From the NCBI GenBank assembly GCA_004102805.1, contig SCEG01000028.1:1-38085 (forward strand): a DNA stretch of 38,085 nucleotides, in the 5' to 3' direction. The notes under the pieces are model-generated. The model saw only the letters and a program-made list of their open reading frames with translations, searched no databases and had not been told where the DNA came from. This document shows, in pieces, positions 9,598-19,000 of this stretch. The position numbers and the translations under genes are program-made. The stretch's first letter is position 1; each line of letters opens with the position of its first letter. The DNA is from Muribaculaceae bacterium Isolate-002 (NCI) (GTDB lineage Bacteria > Bacteroidota > Bacteroidia > Bacteroidales > Muribaculaceae).

Positions 9598-10941
9598 ATG
9601 AACAAGGCTCGCGTAGCAATATTGTCAGTATTCATTTTAATGATACACGTTGTGGTGTCGGCGGTTAATCCTTCCGACACCACAATTGTTGTGGATACGC
9701 AGGTCAGTGATGCGGGCAATATTATAACTAATCCATATTTCAAGATTCCGCCTGTAGGAAAGGACAAACGTCTGCCGGGTGACTCCGCAACTGTTACAAA
9801 GGGCAGGATGTCGGTTGACTTCATTTCGCGCGAGACCAATTATGCCGATTCCATCGGGCTGCTCTATTGGGCACCGCAATGGGCGCGCCGTTATCTCTCG
9901 ACTCTTATCCGCGGCAATGTCGACCGCACGCATGAAAAGCCGATTGACATGAGTTTTGCAATTACTCCGTCATATACACGAGAGGCGGGGTTTGGTATCG
10001 GCGGTGCTCTAACGGCACTTTATCGTGTTGACCGCAGAGACTCGGTCATGCAACCGTCAGATGTGTTTATGTCAATAAATGCATCGCTCAACGGTTTCTA
10101 TGTACTGACGCTTAAAGGCAACAATCTCTTTCCTGACCGGCGCTCACGCCTGAGCTATAAGATAGAGCTTTACCGGAAACGTCTTGATTTCTGGGGTATA
10201 AACTCCGAACAGACAGCCAATAATCCAAAATCGCGCTATGACAGACGGCAGATTGACCTTCAGGCTGACTATATCTACAAGTTAAGCCGTAATTTCTATG
10301 CGGGACTGTGTCTGCATGCCGACTATACCGACGCGCGTGATATACAGAACCCTGAGTACATGCTCGGCGAGAGACGGCAGTATTACGTGACGGGAGTCGG
10401 TGCATCGTTTGAATTTGACACCCGCGACAATCTGCTCACCCCCACACGCGGACTGCACTTGGCTTATCGCCCGATGTTTTTCTGGAAAGCACTGGGTTCA
10501 GCGCCGGCGTCATTCTTCAATCACACGTTCATTGCCAACACCTATTTCCGCCTTTGGCGCGGCGCTGTGCTTGCCTATGACCTCTATGCGAGTTTCAACA
10601 CCTCGCACACGCCGTGGACAATGCGTGAGATGATAGCCTCTGACGGCATACGCATGCGTGGCTACTATATGGGCTCATATATCGACAACTGCCAGATTGC
10701 ATCGCAGCTTGAATACCGACAGAATATTTATCGCCGTCTCGGCGCTACGGCATGGATTGGAGGGGCAGCGCTGTTCGCGGCTCCGAGAGAGTTCCGGCGT
10801 GAGGATATCAAGCCCGAATGGCTGCCGAATTTCGGTATCGGACTCCGGTTTGAGTTCAAGCACAATGTCAACGCACGTATCGACTACGGATTCGGACGAC
10901 ATACTTCCGGCATACTTTTCGCTATCGGCGAGGCATTCTGA
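9598..10941 (+). CDS. Omp85/BamA-TamA-like outer-membrane beta-barrel protein
   Basis: A 447-residue protein with an N-terminal hydrophobic signal segment (residues 8-21, ending near VVSAV) and a body of alternating-strand beta structure rich in Tyr, Arg and Asn. Barrel-like segments include SFEFDTRDNLLTPTRGLHL, which matches the 'F.tRDn...PtrG' signature of the bacterial surface antigen (Omp85 C-terminal) family, and a C-terminal strand FAIGEAF ending in Phe as for BAM-inserted barrels. There is no sign of POTRA domains, so it is not BamA itself; it resembles the short barrel-only relatives of Bacteroidota. The 20-nt spacing after ftsH suggests cotranscription. The cargo or function is unknown. 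Confidence 0.8.
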   Translation: MNKARVAILSVFILMIHVVVSAVNPSDTTIVVDTQVSDAGNIITNPYFKIPPVGKDKRLPGDSATVTKGRMSVDFISRETNYADSIGLLYWAPQWARRYLSTLIRGNVDRTHEKPIDMSFAITPSYTREAGFGIGGALTALYRVDRRDSVMQPSDVFMSINASLNGFYVLTLKGNNLFPDRRSRLSYKIELYRKRLDFWGINSEQTANNPKSRYDRRQIDLQADYIYKLSRNFYAGLCLHADYTDARDIQNPEYMLGERRQYYVTGVGASFEFDTRDNLLTPTRGLHLAYRPMFFWKALGSAPASFFNHTFIANTYFRLWRGAVLAYDLYASFNTSHTPWTMREMIASDGIRMRGYYMGSYIDNCQIASQLEYRQNIYRRLGATAWIGGAALFAAPREFRREDIKPEWLPNFGIGLRFEFKHNVNARIDYGFGRHTSGILFAIGEAF

Positions 10942-10977
10942 CACCTGTGATAACAATTGCAGAATAGAAATAAAGCA

Positions 10978-11009
10978 GAAGTCCGGCTTCATCACAGGAG
11001 CCGGACTTC
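10978..11009. terminator. Hairpin between the converging barrel gene and htpG
   Basis: GAAGTCCGGCT at 10978-10988 pairs perfectly with AGCCGGACTTC at 10999-11009 over 11 bp. It lies between two converging genes. The minus-strand side is followed by TGCTTTATTTCT, so it probably ends the htpG transcript and may also stop the ftsH operon. Confidence 0.7.
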
Positions 11010-11034
11010 GGTAATTTCAAATGTATGTCAGTTG

Positions 11035-13062
11035 TCAGAGCAACTCTACGGAGCGGCGTATGAAGTCGCTGAGTTGCGCGCCCTTGAGCAGGCCGTTGCC
11101 GAGGAGTGCGAGATCGATGAGCTGTTTTACCAGCGGTTGTGTCGCGGCATATTCGCTAATCTGTTTTGACATGTTTTCGCGGATAGCGCCAACCTCTTTT
11201 TCAAGTTCGGTCGATTTGGTCTTGTCGGCTTCTTCCTTGCTTTCACGGAGTCGTGTTATCTCCTCGTTTTTCGAGTCAATCTCTGTCTGCATCGGGAGTA
11301 CCTTTGCCTCAAGAGCTTCGTCAGCAGCTTCTTTGATGCGTTTTACGAGTGATTGCTCGGTGTTTACAATGAGATTGTAGCTGTCGGGAAGTTCGCCATA
11401 GAAATTCATGCCGGGCTGCATTGCGGCCATCTCTTTAATGCGACGCATATACTCGTTCTGAGTGATGACAACAGGATTGTCCTGATAGTTGAGCGCCTCA
11501 AATGTTACGATGAAATTGGCACCCTCTACAGCCGGTATCTGCGACTGGAAGAGTGTGGACATTATGTTGCGCTGCAGCGGCGTGAGGTCAGCCTCTTTCT
11601 TGTCCTCTTTTCTGATGAGATTGTCAATGATATCAGAGTCGACACGCACGAAGTGGCTTTTCTCGATTTTCTGCTCGAGCAGACCGATGAAATGGCTGTC
11701 AAGCTGACCGTCCATCAGCAGCACGGAGTATCCGCGGTCTTGTGCTGAGCGGATGTAGTTGTATTGAGCGGTTTTGTCAGTCGCGTAGAGATAGATAACT
11801 GTTCCGTCCTTGTCGGTCTGTTGCGGTTCAATCAGAGTGCGGTATTCTTCAAGGGTGAAATATTTGTTGTCGACATCTTTAAGAAGCACGAATTTCATCG
11901 CTGAGTCACAGAATTTCTGGTCGGTGAGCATGCCGTATTCGATGAATATCTTGATGTCGTCCCATTTGGCCTCAAAGTCATTGCGGTCGTTCTTGAATAT
12001 TTCTTCAAGTCGAGAGGCTACTTTCTTGGTTATATATCCGGAAATCTTCTTGACGGCCGAGTCGCTCTGGAGATATGAGCGTGACACGTTAAGAGGTATG
12101 TCGGGAGAGTCGATGACACCCTGAAGCAACATCATGAATTCAGGCACAACCCCTTCTACCGAGTCGGTTACATAGACCTGATTGCAGTAGAGCTGTATGC
12201 GGTTTTTGGTTACCTCGATGTTGTTTTTGATTTTCGGGAAATAGAGTATGCCGGTGAGCGTGAAGGGATAATCTACGTTGAGATGAATCCAGAACAGCGG
12301 GTCATCCTGGCCGGGATAGAGGTCGTGGTAGAATTTGAGATAGTCATCATCGGTCAGATCGGCAGGCTTCTTAAGCCATAACGGCTCGGTTGAGTTGATT
12401 ATGCGGTCGCGGTCGGTGTCGACGTACTTGCCGTCTTTCCATTCCTGCTCCTTGCCTGATATGACAGGTACCGGAAGGAAGCGGCAATACTTCTTGAGCA
12501 GTGCGTCAATTTCAGATTGCTCAAGATAATTCTTGTTGTCATCATCAATGTAGAGTATGATATCCGTACCGCGTTCCGCCTTATCGATTTCCTCCATCGA
12601 GAACTCCGGAGAACCGTCGCATTCCCATTGCACAGCTTTTGATCCATCCTTATATGAGAGTGAACGGATTACGACTTTTTTCGCCACCATGAATGCCGAG
12701 TAGAAGCCAAGTCCGAAATGTCCGATTATGGCGTTGGCGGTGTCTTTGTATTTTTTGAGGAATTCTTCAGCTCCCGAGAATGCAATCTGGTTGATGTATT
12801 TCTCGATATCCTCTGCTGTCATGCCGATGCCGTGGTCAGACACGGTCAGTGTGCCCGCCTCTTTGTCGACAGTGACACGTACGTTCATATCGCCCAGTTC
12901 TCCTTTGTATTCGCCAAACGACGAAAGTGTTTTCAGCTTCTGGGTCGCATCGATTGCATTGGATACAAGTTCGCGAAGAAATATCTCGTGGTCGCTGTAA
13001 AGAAATTTTTTGATTACGGGGAAAATGTTTTCGGTAGTAACCCCAATTGTTCCTTTTTGCAT
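11035..13062 (-). CDS. htpG: Molecular chaperone HtpG (Hsp90)
   Basis: Cytosolic ATP-dependent Hsp90-family chaperone. The 675-residue protein begins with the GHKL ATPase domain: an N-terminal helix with FLRELVSNAIDA holding the catalytic Glu and Mg-binding Asn, then SDHGIGM, and GHFGLGFYSAFM as lid/glycine motifs. The middle domain includes YCNQVYVTDS and LNVSRSYLQ, where the Arg contacts ATP gamma-phosphate. The C-terminal dimerisation part ends with a Leu-Leu-Lys-Gly-Ala block, without the eukaryotic MEEVD. A segment near residues 205-245 (rich in Lys, Trp and Asp) is the Bacteroidota-style linker. No obvious -7 box was found upstream, so control by an alternative factor or readthrough from clpC is possible. 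Confidence 0.98.
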   Translation of the reverse strand: MQKGTIGVTTENIFPVIKKFLYSDHEIFLRELVSNAIDATQKLKTLSSFGEYKGELGDMNVRVTVDKEAGTLTVSDHGIGMTAEDIEKYINQIAFSGAEEFLKKYKDTANAIIGHFGLGFYSAFMVAKKVVIRSLSYKDGSKAVQWECDGSPEFSMEEIDKAERGTDIILYIDDDNKNYLEQSEIDALLKKYCRFLPVPVISGKEQEWKDGKYVDTDRDRIINSTEPLWLKKPADLTDDDYLKFYHDLYPGQDDPLFWIHLNVDYPFTLTGILYFPKIKNNIEVTKNRIQLYCNQVYVTDSVEGVVPEFMMLLQGVIDSPDIPLNVSRSYLQSDSAVKKISGYITKKVASRLEEIFKNDRNDFEAKWDDIKIFIEYGMLTDQKFCDSAMKFVLLKDVDNKYFTLEEYRTLIEPQQTDKDGTVIYLYATDKTAQYNYIRSAQDRGYSVLLMDGQLDSHFIGLLEQKIEKSHFVRVDSDIIDNLIRKEDKKEADLTPLQRNIMSTLFQSQIPAVEGANFIVTFEALNYQDNPVVITQNEYMRRIKEMAAMQPGMNFYGELPDSYNLIVNTEQSLVKRIKEAADEALEAKVLPMQTEIDSKNEEITRLRESKEEADKTKSTELEKEVGAIRENMSKQISEYAATQPLVKQLIDLALLGNGLLKGAQLSDFIRRSVELL

Positions 13063-13140
13063 AGTTTTATATGATTTTTAGTATTTGTCAATTAAAATCA
13101 GATTGCGGAGCATAGTCTCCCGTCTCTAATAACAAATACA

Positions 13141-13175
13141 AAAAAAATGCCACACTTCAAAGTGTGACATTTTTT
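13141..13175 (-). terminator. Rho-independent terminator of clpC
   Basis: On the minus strand the hairpin TGTCACACT...AGTGTGGCA has one internal mismatch and is followed by eight T residues. Flanking A and T runs would extend the stem. It sits about 55 nt after the clpC stop and before htpG. Confidence 0.8.
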
Positions 13176-13229
13176 CTGAAATAAAGTTAAATAAACTGAC
13201 ATTTTTGCAGTTGGAATTCGGTCATATCC

Positions 13230-15779
13230 TTATTCGCCTGACGGGAGAGATTTTGAGACGGGAATAATGTGGGTGACGATGTCAGTGCCATCATCGTTCA
13301 GGTCGACGGCGATGGTATCGCCGTAATGGATTGTGGCGTCGATGATGAGTTCGGCAAGTGCGTCCTCGAGATACTTCTGGATTGCGCGTTTCAGCGGGCG
13401 TGCGCCGTATTCTCGGTCGTAGCCCTTGTCGGCGATAAAGCTTTTTGCACGATCCGATATGTTGAGCTTGTAGCCAAGAGTGTCGATGCGCTTGTAGAAG
13501 CCGGCAAGCTCGATATCGATAATCTTGTAGATAGCTTCTTTGTCAAGCGAATCAAACATGATTATATCGTCGACGCGGTTGAGAAATTCGGGCGCGAATG
13601 CCTTGTTGAGAGCTTTCTGAATTACGCTCTGCTCATAGTCTTTGTTGTCGGTGCGTGTTGCGAAACCTACGCCCGAGCCGAAGTCTTTGAGCTGGCGGGT
13701 GCCGATATTCGACGTCATGATAATCAATGTATTCTTGAAGTCGATTTTGCGTCCGAGCGAGTCAGTCAGGCGTCCTTCGTCAAGCACTTGCAAAAGGAGA
13801 TTGAACACATCGGGGTGCGCTTTCTCGATTTCGTCAAGAAGCACGACGGAGTAGGGGCGACGGCGCACTTTCTCGGTGAGCTGTCCGCCCTCCTCATAGC
13901 CAACATATCCGGGAGGCGCTCCGACAAGGCGTGACACGGTGAATTTTTCCATGTATTCGCTCATGTCAATGCGTATCAGAGTATCGGCCGAGTCAAACAG
14001 ATATTCGGCGAGTTTCTTGGCAAGATGTGTTTTGCCGACACCGGTTGGGCCGAGGAACATGAATGTGCCTATCGGCTTGTTGGGGTCTTTGAGACCTACG
14101 CGGTTGCGCTGTATGGCTTTTACTATCTTGTCGATAGCCTTGTCCTGTCCGATGATTGCATTCTTGAGCTGGGGAGCCATCGCTTTGAGGCGGGCACCTT
14201 CGGCCTGGGCCACCCGCTGCACCGGTACTCCGGTCATCATTGCCACGACTTCTGCGACCTTTTCCTCGTCAACAGTCTCGCGGTGCTGCTCAAGATGCTC
14301 CTGCCACTTCTGTTTTGCGGCTTCAAGCTGTTTTCTGAGCTGCTGTTCAGTGTCGCGGTAGGCTGCCGCTTTCTCGAAGTTCTGTGACTGGGCTGCCTTG
14401 ATTTTCGACTGTCCGGCTTCGACAATCTGCTGCTCGATCGATTCTATTTCCTCAGGCACCGCAATATTGGTTACATGCACGCGCGAACCCGCTTCGTCCA
14501 TCGCGTCGATAGCTTTGTCCGGGAAGTTGCGGTCAGACACATATCGTTCGGTCAGCGACACGCAGGCTTCGATGGCTTCTGGTGTGTATGTGACATTGTG
14601 GTGATCCTCATATTTATCCTTGATGCTTCGGAGTATCGTAAGGGTTTCGTCGGCACTGGTCGGTTCTACGGTGACTTTCTGAAAACGGCGTTCAAGCGCT
14701 CCGTCCTTCTCGATGTTCTTGCGGTATTCATCGAGGGTAGTGGCGCCGATGCACTGTATTTCGCCACGAGCCAACGCCGGCTTCAGGAGGTTTGCGGCGT
14801 CCATCGAACCGGCGGCGTTGCCTGCGCCAACAATGGTGTGAAGTTCGTCGATGAAAAGAATGATATTGTCATTCTTCGAAAGTTCGTTTAGCACGGATTT
14901 GAGCCGTTCCTCAAACTGGCCGCGATATTTAGTGCCGGCCACCAGCGATGCCATGTCAAGCGAAATCACGCGCTTGTCGAAAAGTATACGCGACACCTTG
15001 CGCTGCACTATTCTCAGGGCAAGTCCCTCAACAATGGCTGACTTGCCGACACCGGGTTCACCGATGAGCACCGGATTGTTTTTTTTGCGGCGAGAAAGTA
15101 TCTGCGCCAGACGTTCGATTTCGACATCGCGTCCGATTACCGGATCAAGTTTTCCGGCTTCGGCAAGTTTTGTCATGTCGTTGCCGAATTTGTCAAGAGC
15201 CGGAGTGTCGCCGGTATTTGATTTCGACTGGGTGCGTGAATTGCCCGTCGGGCGCTGGTTGCCCGAATCGGGAGCGTAATCATCATCGTCGTCATCGTCG
15301 TCATCGTCAGTGGCTCCGGCTCCTGCCTGCGGCGCGTCAGCTTTGTTTGACAAGGCTTTGTAGAGAGCCTCGTATGTGACACCCGCACGCAGGAACGGTT
15401 TGATGAAATCCTGCTGCTGCACTTCCGAATTGTGAAATATCGCCATCAGAATGTGTTCTACATCGACCACGTTGCTCTTGAGATTGCGGGCCTCAAGCAC
15501 AGAAAGCTTTACAAGGCGGTTGGCAAGATCTGATATAGTGATGTCGTCGCTGTCATGTACGGCAGTCTCGAAAAGCGCGTTGTCGAGTTCCTGTGACAAT
15601 TGATATACTGACACGTCGCGGGCGAGTCGCTCGATAAGGGCGCTTACCCTCGATGTGGGGTCAGAAATCAGTGCAAGCAACAGGTGCGATGGCATTACCA
15701 TCGAGCTGTTGTGTCTTACAGCCTCGTTGCGTGAGTTGTCGAGAGCCGTCTTGAAGTCATTGGAGAAATTGATTTCCAT
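13230..15779 (-). CDS. clpC: Clp protease ATP-binding subunit, ClpC type
   Basis: Hexameric AAA+ unfoldase that feeds proteins to ClpP. The 849-residue protein has an N-terminal Clp-N double repeat (about 1-145), a poly-aspartate linker at 158-167, a first AAA module with GEPGVGKS at 240-247, a UVR-containing coiled-coil insert near 450-480 ([19 protein letters not shown]), and a second AAA module with GPTGVGKT at 577-584. The UVR motif marks it as ClpC rather than ClpB. A VGF tripeptide in SGVGFATR after the second module fits the ClpP-docking loop. It lies upstream of htpG on the same strand, with a terminator between. A sigma-54-like promoter precedes it. The nearby clpP is not in the window. 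Confidence 0.95.
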   Translation of the reverse strand: MEINFSNDFKTALDNSRNEAVRHNSSMVMPSHLLLALISDPTSRVSALIERLARDVSVYQLSQELDNALFETAVHDSDDITISDLANRLVKLSVLEARNLKSNVVDVEHILMAIFHNSEVQQQDFIKPFLRAGVTYEALYKALSNKADAPQAGAGATDDDDDDDDDDYAPDSGNQRPTGNSRTQSKSNTGDTPALDKFGNDMTKLAEAGKLDPVIGRDVEIERLAQILSRRKKNNPVLIGEPGVGKSAIVEGLALRIVQRKVSRILFDKRVISLDMASLVAGTKYRGQFEERLKSVLNELSKNDNIILFIDELHTIVGAGNAAGSMDAANLLKPALARGEIQCIGATTLDEYRKNIEKDGALERRFQKVTVEPTSADETLTILRSIKDKYEDHHNVTYTPEAIEACVSLTERYVSDRNFPDKAIDAMDEAGSRVHVTNIAVPEEIESIEQQIVEAGQSKIKAAQSQNFEKAAAYRDTEQQLRKQLEAAKQKWQEHLEQHRETVDEEKVAEVVAMMTGVPVQRVAQAEGARLKAMAPQLKNAIIGQDKAIDKIVKAIQRNRVGLKDPNKPIGTFMFLGPTGVGKTHLAKKLAEYLFDSADTLIRIDMSEYMEKFTVSRLVGAPPGYVGYEEGGQLTEKVRRRPYSVVLLDEIEKAHPDVFNLLLQVLDEGRLTDSLGRKIDFKNTLIIMTSNIGTRQLKDFGSGVGFATRTDNKDYEQSVIQKALNKAFAPEFLNRVDDIIMFDSLDKEAIYKIIDIELAGFYKRIDTLGYKLNISDRAKSFIADKGYDREYGARPLKRAIQKYLEDALAELIIDATIHYGDTIAVDLNDDGTDIVTHIIPVSKSLPSGE

Positions 15780-15843
15780 ATATTGTTGTCTATGTTAATC
15801 TGTAGGATGTTATATTAGATAATAGATGTATGTATGCTATGAT

Positions 15844-15859
15844 AGCAATAATTGTGCCA
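15844..15859 (-). promoter_or_regulatory. Sigma-54 (RpoN)-type promoter upstream of clpC
   Basis: On the minus strand the sequence reads TGGCACAATTATTGCT. This matches the -24/-12 consensus TGGCAC-N5-TTGC(A/T), with exactly ten bases between GG and GC. It lies 65 nt upstream of the clpC ATG, and no TAnnTTTG box for the housekeeping factor was found in the same interval. Confidence 0.55.
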
Positions 15860-16009
15860 AAAATCATTTGATCCTTTGCCGGCTTGAAAAAACGGCGGTG
15901 TTTGCAAGGAAAACTGTTAAAATATTGGCGCTTTATAAAATTAACATTTATTTAATCGGGCGGTTCAAATTACACTTGTCAAAATTACAATTTTATCGAC
16001 AGAAATCAT
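15860..16009. other. Divergent clpC-gyrA intergenic region
   Basis: About 380 nt separate the two divergent starts (15780-16163). Besides the sigma-54-like site for clpC and the -7 box for gyrA, I see no gene, only AT-rich DNA. An open frame of 98 codons at 15826-16122 lacks any protein-like character and overlaps both promoters. Confidence 0.5.
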
Positions 16010-16017
16010 TATCTTTG
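16010..16017 (+). promoter_or_regulatory. Bacteroidota -7 box for gyrA
   Basis: TATCTTTG at 16010-16017 matches TAnnTTTG. The -33 element is weak. The predicted leader is about 140 nt long, which leaves room for leader control, but no defined structure was seen. Confidence 0.5.
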
Positions 16018-16163
16018 TATGATATTTTACAGGCAATTAAGATAATTAAACGCTCTTGTCGTGAGTATCGGCTTAATTGTCATTGCGTTATGTATGGCGG
16101 TTTGCGATGCTTGCTATTGTGAGCGGTGCGATGGAAAAATAAAACATTAACTATTATATAACA

Positions 16164-18746
16164 ATGTTAGAAGAAGATAGGATTTTAAAAATCAATATTG
16201 AAAACGAGATGAAAACGGCCTATATCGACTATTCGATGTCGGTAATAGTGTCGCGTGCTCTTCCCGATGTCAGAGATGGTCTGAAGCCGGTGCACCGCCG
16301 CGTGCTGTTCGGTATGAACGAGATGGGCAACACCTCCAATCACCCCTATAAGAAATCAGCCAACTGCGTGGGTGAAGTAATGGGTAAGTATCACCCTCAC
16401 GGCGACTCTTCTATATATGGCACGGTGGTGCGCCTCGCCCAGCCGTGGGCTTTGCGTTACCTTCTTGTCGACGGCCAGGGTAACTTCGGCTCGGTTGACG
16501 GTGACTCGGCGGCTGCAATGCGTTATACGGAGGTGCGTCTCAAGAAAATAGGAGAGGAGATGCTTGCTGATATCGACAAGGATACGGTCGACTTCCAGCC
16601 AAACTACGATAACTCCCGCAAGGAGCCCGTCGTGCTCCCGACCCGCTTCCCCAATCTGCTCGTTAACGGAGCTTCCGGTATTGCAGTGGGTATGGCAACC
16701 AATATGCCCCCTCATAACCTTACCGAGTCAATCAACGCTTGTGTGGCTCTTATCGACAATCCGGAGCTCACTATTCCCGAGTTGATGAGATATATCTCGG
16801 CGCCTGACTTTCCCACCGGCGGTATCATCTACGGTTACAACGGAGTCAAGGACGCGTTTGAGACAGGACGCGGCCGCATCATAATTCGCTCGAAAGTGGA
16901 AATTGAGGTAGAGGCCGAGCACGAGAATATAATTGTCACCGAAATACCTTACGGAGTCAATAAGGCCGAGCTCGTCAAATATATCGCCGAGCTTGTCAAT
17001 GAAAAGAAAATCGACGGCATAGCCGATCTTTCTGACGAGAGCAGCATAGAGGGTATGCGCATTGTCATTAAGCTCAAGAGTGACGCTAATTCAAATGTTG
17101 TGCTCAACAAGCTCTACAAAATGTCGCAGCTTCAGGCTTCGTTCTCAGTCAACAACGTGGCTCTCGTTGGCGGACGTCCGAAACTGCTCAATCTCAAAGA
17201 CCTCCTGCAGTCGTTTATTGACCATCGCCATGAAGTGGTTATACGTCGTACGAAATTTGATCTTGCAGAGGCTCAGCGCCAGGCTCATATACTCGAAGGC
17301 CTGATTATTGCATCGCAGAATATCGATGAAGTAATCCGCATAATCCGCGCTTCTGCCACAGTCGAAGAGGCAAAGGCGACTCTTGCAAGCCGCTTCGACC
17401 TTACCGATGTGCAGACTTCGGCAATTGTCGAAATGCGACTCAAACAGCTCTCCGGTCTGGAACAGGACAAACTGCGAGAGCGTTACGACGAACTTCAGAA
17501 AACTATCGCTGAACTTGAGCTTATCCTCAATGACGATCATGTGTGCCGCGAGCTCATAAAGTCAGAGCTTATCGAAGTCCGTGACCAATATGGTGACGAA
17601 CGTCGTACGGAAATCGATTATACCGCAGGCGAATTCAATGCCGAAGACTTTTATGCCGATGACGATATGATTATCACCATATCGCATCTGGGATATATCA
17701 AACGTACGCCGCTGAGCGAATTCCGTGCCCAGAATCGTGGCGGTGTCGGCTCACGAGGCAGCAAGGCGCGCGAGGAAGACTTCATCGAGTATATCTACCT
17801 TGCGTCAATGCATTCAAATATGCTTTTCTTCACGCAGAAAGGTCTCGTCTACAAACTCAAGGTTTACGAGCTTCCCGAAGGCGCGAAAAACACTAAAGGC
17901 CGTGCAATACAGAATCTGCTCAATATCGAGCCGGGAGATGCCGTCAATGCGTTTATCAGCTGCAAGCAGCTTGACGACAATGATTTTGTCGACAGCCACT
18001 ATCTCGTGTTTGCTACCCGCAAGGGCATTATCAAGAAAACGTCGCTTGCAGAGTACGCACGCATCAATGTCAAGGGTAAGAAAGCGATTGTAATACGCGA
18101 AGGAGACCAGGTTATAGGTGTAGACCTTACCGACGGAAACTCGGAAATATTGATGGCTAACCGCAACGGACGTGCTATCCGCTTCCATGAATCAAAAGTG
18201 CGTTGCATGGGTCGTGTCAGCACGGGTGTGCGCGGCATGACACTTGATGCGGATCCTTCCGATGAAATCATCGGCATGATATGCATGAGGGCGGATACGA
18301 CCAATAATGTGATGGTGGTTTCGGAAAAAGGCTATGGCAAGCGCTCGCTTCTTGACGACTACCGCGTGACCAACCGCGGCGGCAAGGGCGTAAAGACAAT
18401 CAATGTGACTGAAAAAACCGGACATCTCGTTACACTTAAGAGCGTAAACGATGATAACGACCTTGTAATCATCAATAAATCAGGAATTACTCTGCGTCTT
18501 CACGTCACAGATATCCGCGTTATGGGACGAGCTACTCAAGGTGTGCGTCTCATCAACCTCGATAAGAGGGGCGATGAAATCGCATCGGTATGTTGTGTTG
18601 ATGCGGATCCTGAGGAAGAAGCAGAAGTGATTGACGCTGATGCCGAAGTGCTTGAAGCCGATGAGACAGTCAACGATATCATTGACGATGATGTTGTTGA
18701 TGAAATAGATGATGAAAACAGCGAAAGTTCTGACAGCGAACTTTAA
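16164..18746 (+). CDS. gyrA: DNA gyrase subunit A
   Basis: Breakage-rejoining subunit of the type II topoisomerase that introduces negative supercoils. The 860-residue protein has the family start ('[15 protein letters not shown]'), the quinolone-resistance region [12 protein letters not shown] at residues 75-86, and the catalytic tyrosine Y121 in AAMRYTE. The C-terminal pinwheel begins with a GyrA-box-like QNRGGVG, a variant of QRRGGKG, which favours GyrA over ParC. The residue matching E. coli Asp87 is Gly86, while Ser82 is retained. The last 50 residues are very acidic (Asp, Glu, Val). It is followed by a secreted TPR gene on the same strand, an order seen in Bacteroidota. Confidence 0.97.
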   Translation: MLEEDRILKINIENEMKTAYIDYSMSVIVSRALPDVRDGLKPVHRRVLFGMNEMGNTSNHPYKKSANCVGEVMGKYHPHGDSSIYGTVVRLAQPWALRYLLVDGQGNFGSVDGDSAAAMRYTEVRLKKIGEEMLADIDKDTVDFQPNYDNSRKEPVVLPTRFPNLLVNGASGIAVGMATNMPPHNLTESINACVALIDNPELTIPELMRYISAPDFPTGGIIYGYNGVKDAFETGRGRIIIRSKVEIEVEAEHENIIVTEIPYGVNKAELVKYIAELVNEKKIDGIADLSDESSIEGMRIVIKLKSDANSNVVLNKLYKMSQLQASFSVNNVALVGGRPKLLNLKDLLQSFIDHRHEVVIRRTKFDLAEAQRQAHILEGLIIASQNIDEVIRIIRASATVEEAKATLASRFDLTDVQTSAIVEMRLKQLSGLEQDKLRERYDELQKTIAELELILNDDHVCRELIKSELIEVRDQYGDERRTEIDYTAGEFNAEDFYADDDMIITISHLGYIKRTPLSEFRAQNRGGVGSRGSKAREEDFIEYIYLASMHSNMLFFTQKGLVYKLKVYELPEGAKNTKGRAIQNLLNIEPGDAVNAFISCKQLDDNDFVDSHYLVFATRKGIIKKTSLAEYARINVKGKKAIVIREGDQVIGVDLTDGNSEILMANRNGRAIRFHESKVRCMGRVSTGVRGMTLDADPSDEIIGMICMRADTTNNVMVVSEKGYGKRSLLDDYRVTNRGGKGVKTINVTEKTGHLVTLKSVNDDNDLVIINKSGITLRLHVTDIRVMGRATQGVRLINLDKRGDEIASVCCVDADPEEEAEVIDADAEVLEADETVNDIIDDDVVDEIDDENSESSDSEL

Positions 18747-18761
18747 TAACAACAATATTCC

Positions 18762-18800
18762 GTCGGGCAGGAGAGTCCTGTGAAAATTCTTCTGCCCGGC
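18762..18800 (+). terminator. Possible gyrA terminator hairpin
   Basis: CGGGCAG at 18764-18770 pairs with CTGCCCG at 18792-18798, with further weak pairs toward the loop. It lies about 18 nt after the gyrA stop. The following bases are A-rich rather than T-rich, so termination by this hairpin alone is doubtful. Confidence 0.4.
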
Positions 18801-18898
18801 GCATGATTAAAAATAAAAAATCATTTACGAGTCATAATGCAGCCGTTTTTTGTCATTATGGCAGACAAAATGAGCAGTTTTTATTGTTTTTTTGTTAT

Positions 18899-18906
18899 TA
18901 ATTTTG
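18899..18906 (+). promoter_or_regulatory. Bacteroidota -7 box for the TPR protein gene
   Basis: TAATTTTG at 18899-18906 matches TAnnTTTG in a very T-rich stretch, so chance matches are more likely here. The start would be near 18913, giving a leader of about 88 nt before the ATG at 19001. Confidence 0.45.
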
Positions 18907-19000
18907 TAATTAGCCTTTTGTTGGTTAATTTTATCAAAATTATCGGGCATAGCTCGATAATTCTTAATTAAAAGTATTACTTACTTCATAAACTCAAGTC

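Noticed and set aside
13269..13934. 221-codon plus-strand frame opposite clpC
   Set aside because: Long antisense frames arise from biased codon use on the coding strand; the clpC product explains the sequence fully.
15826..16122. 98-codon plus-strand frame upstream of gyrA
   Set aside because: It overlaps both the clpC and gyrA promoters and has no protein-like composition.
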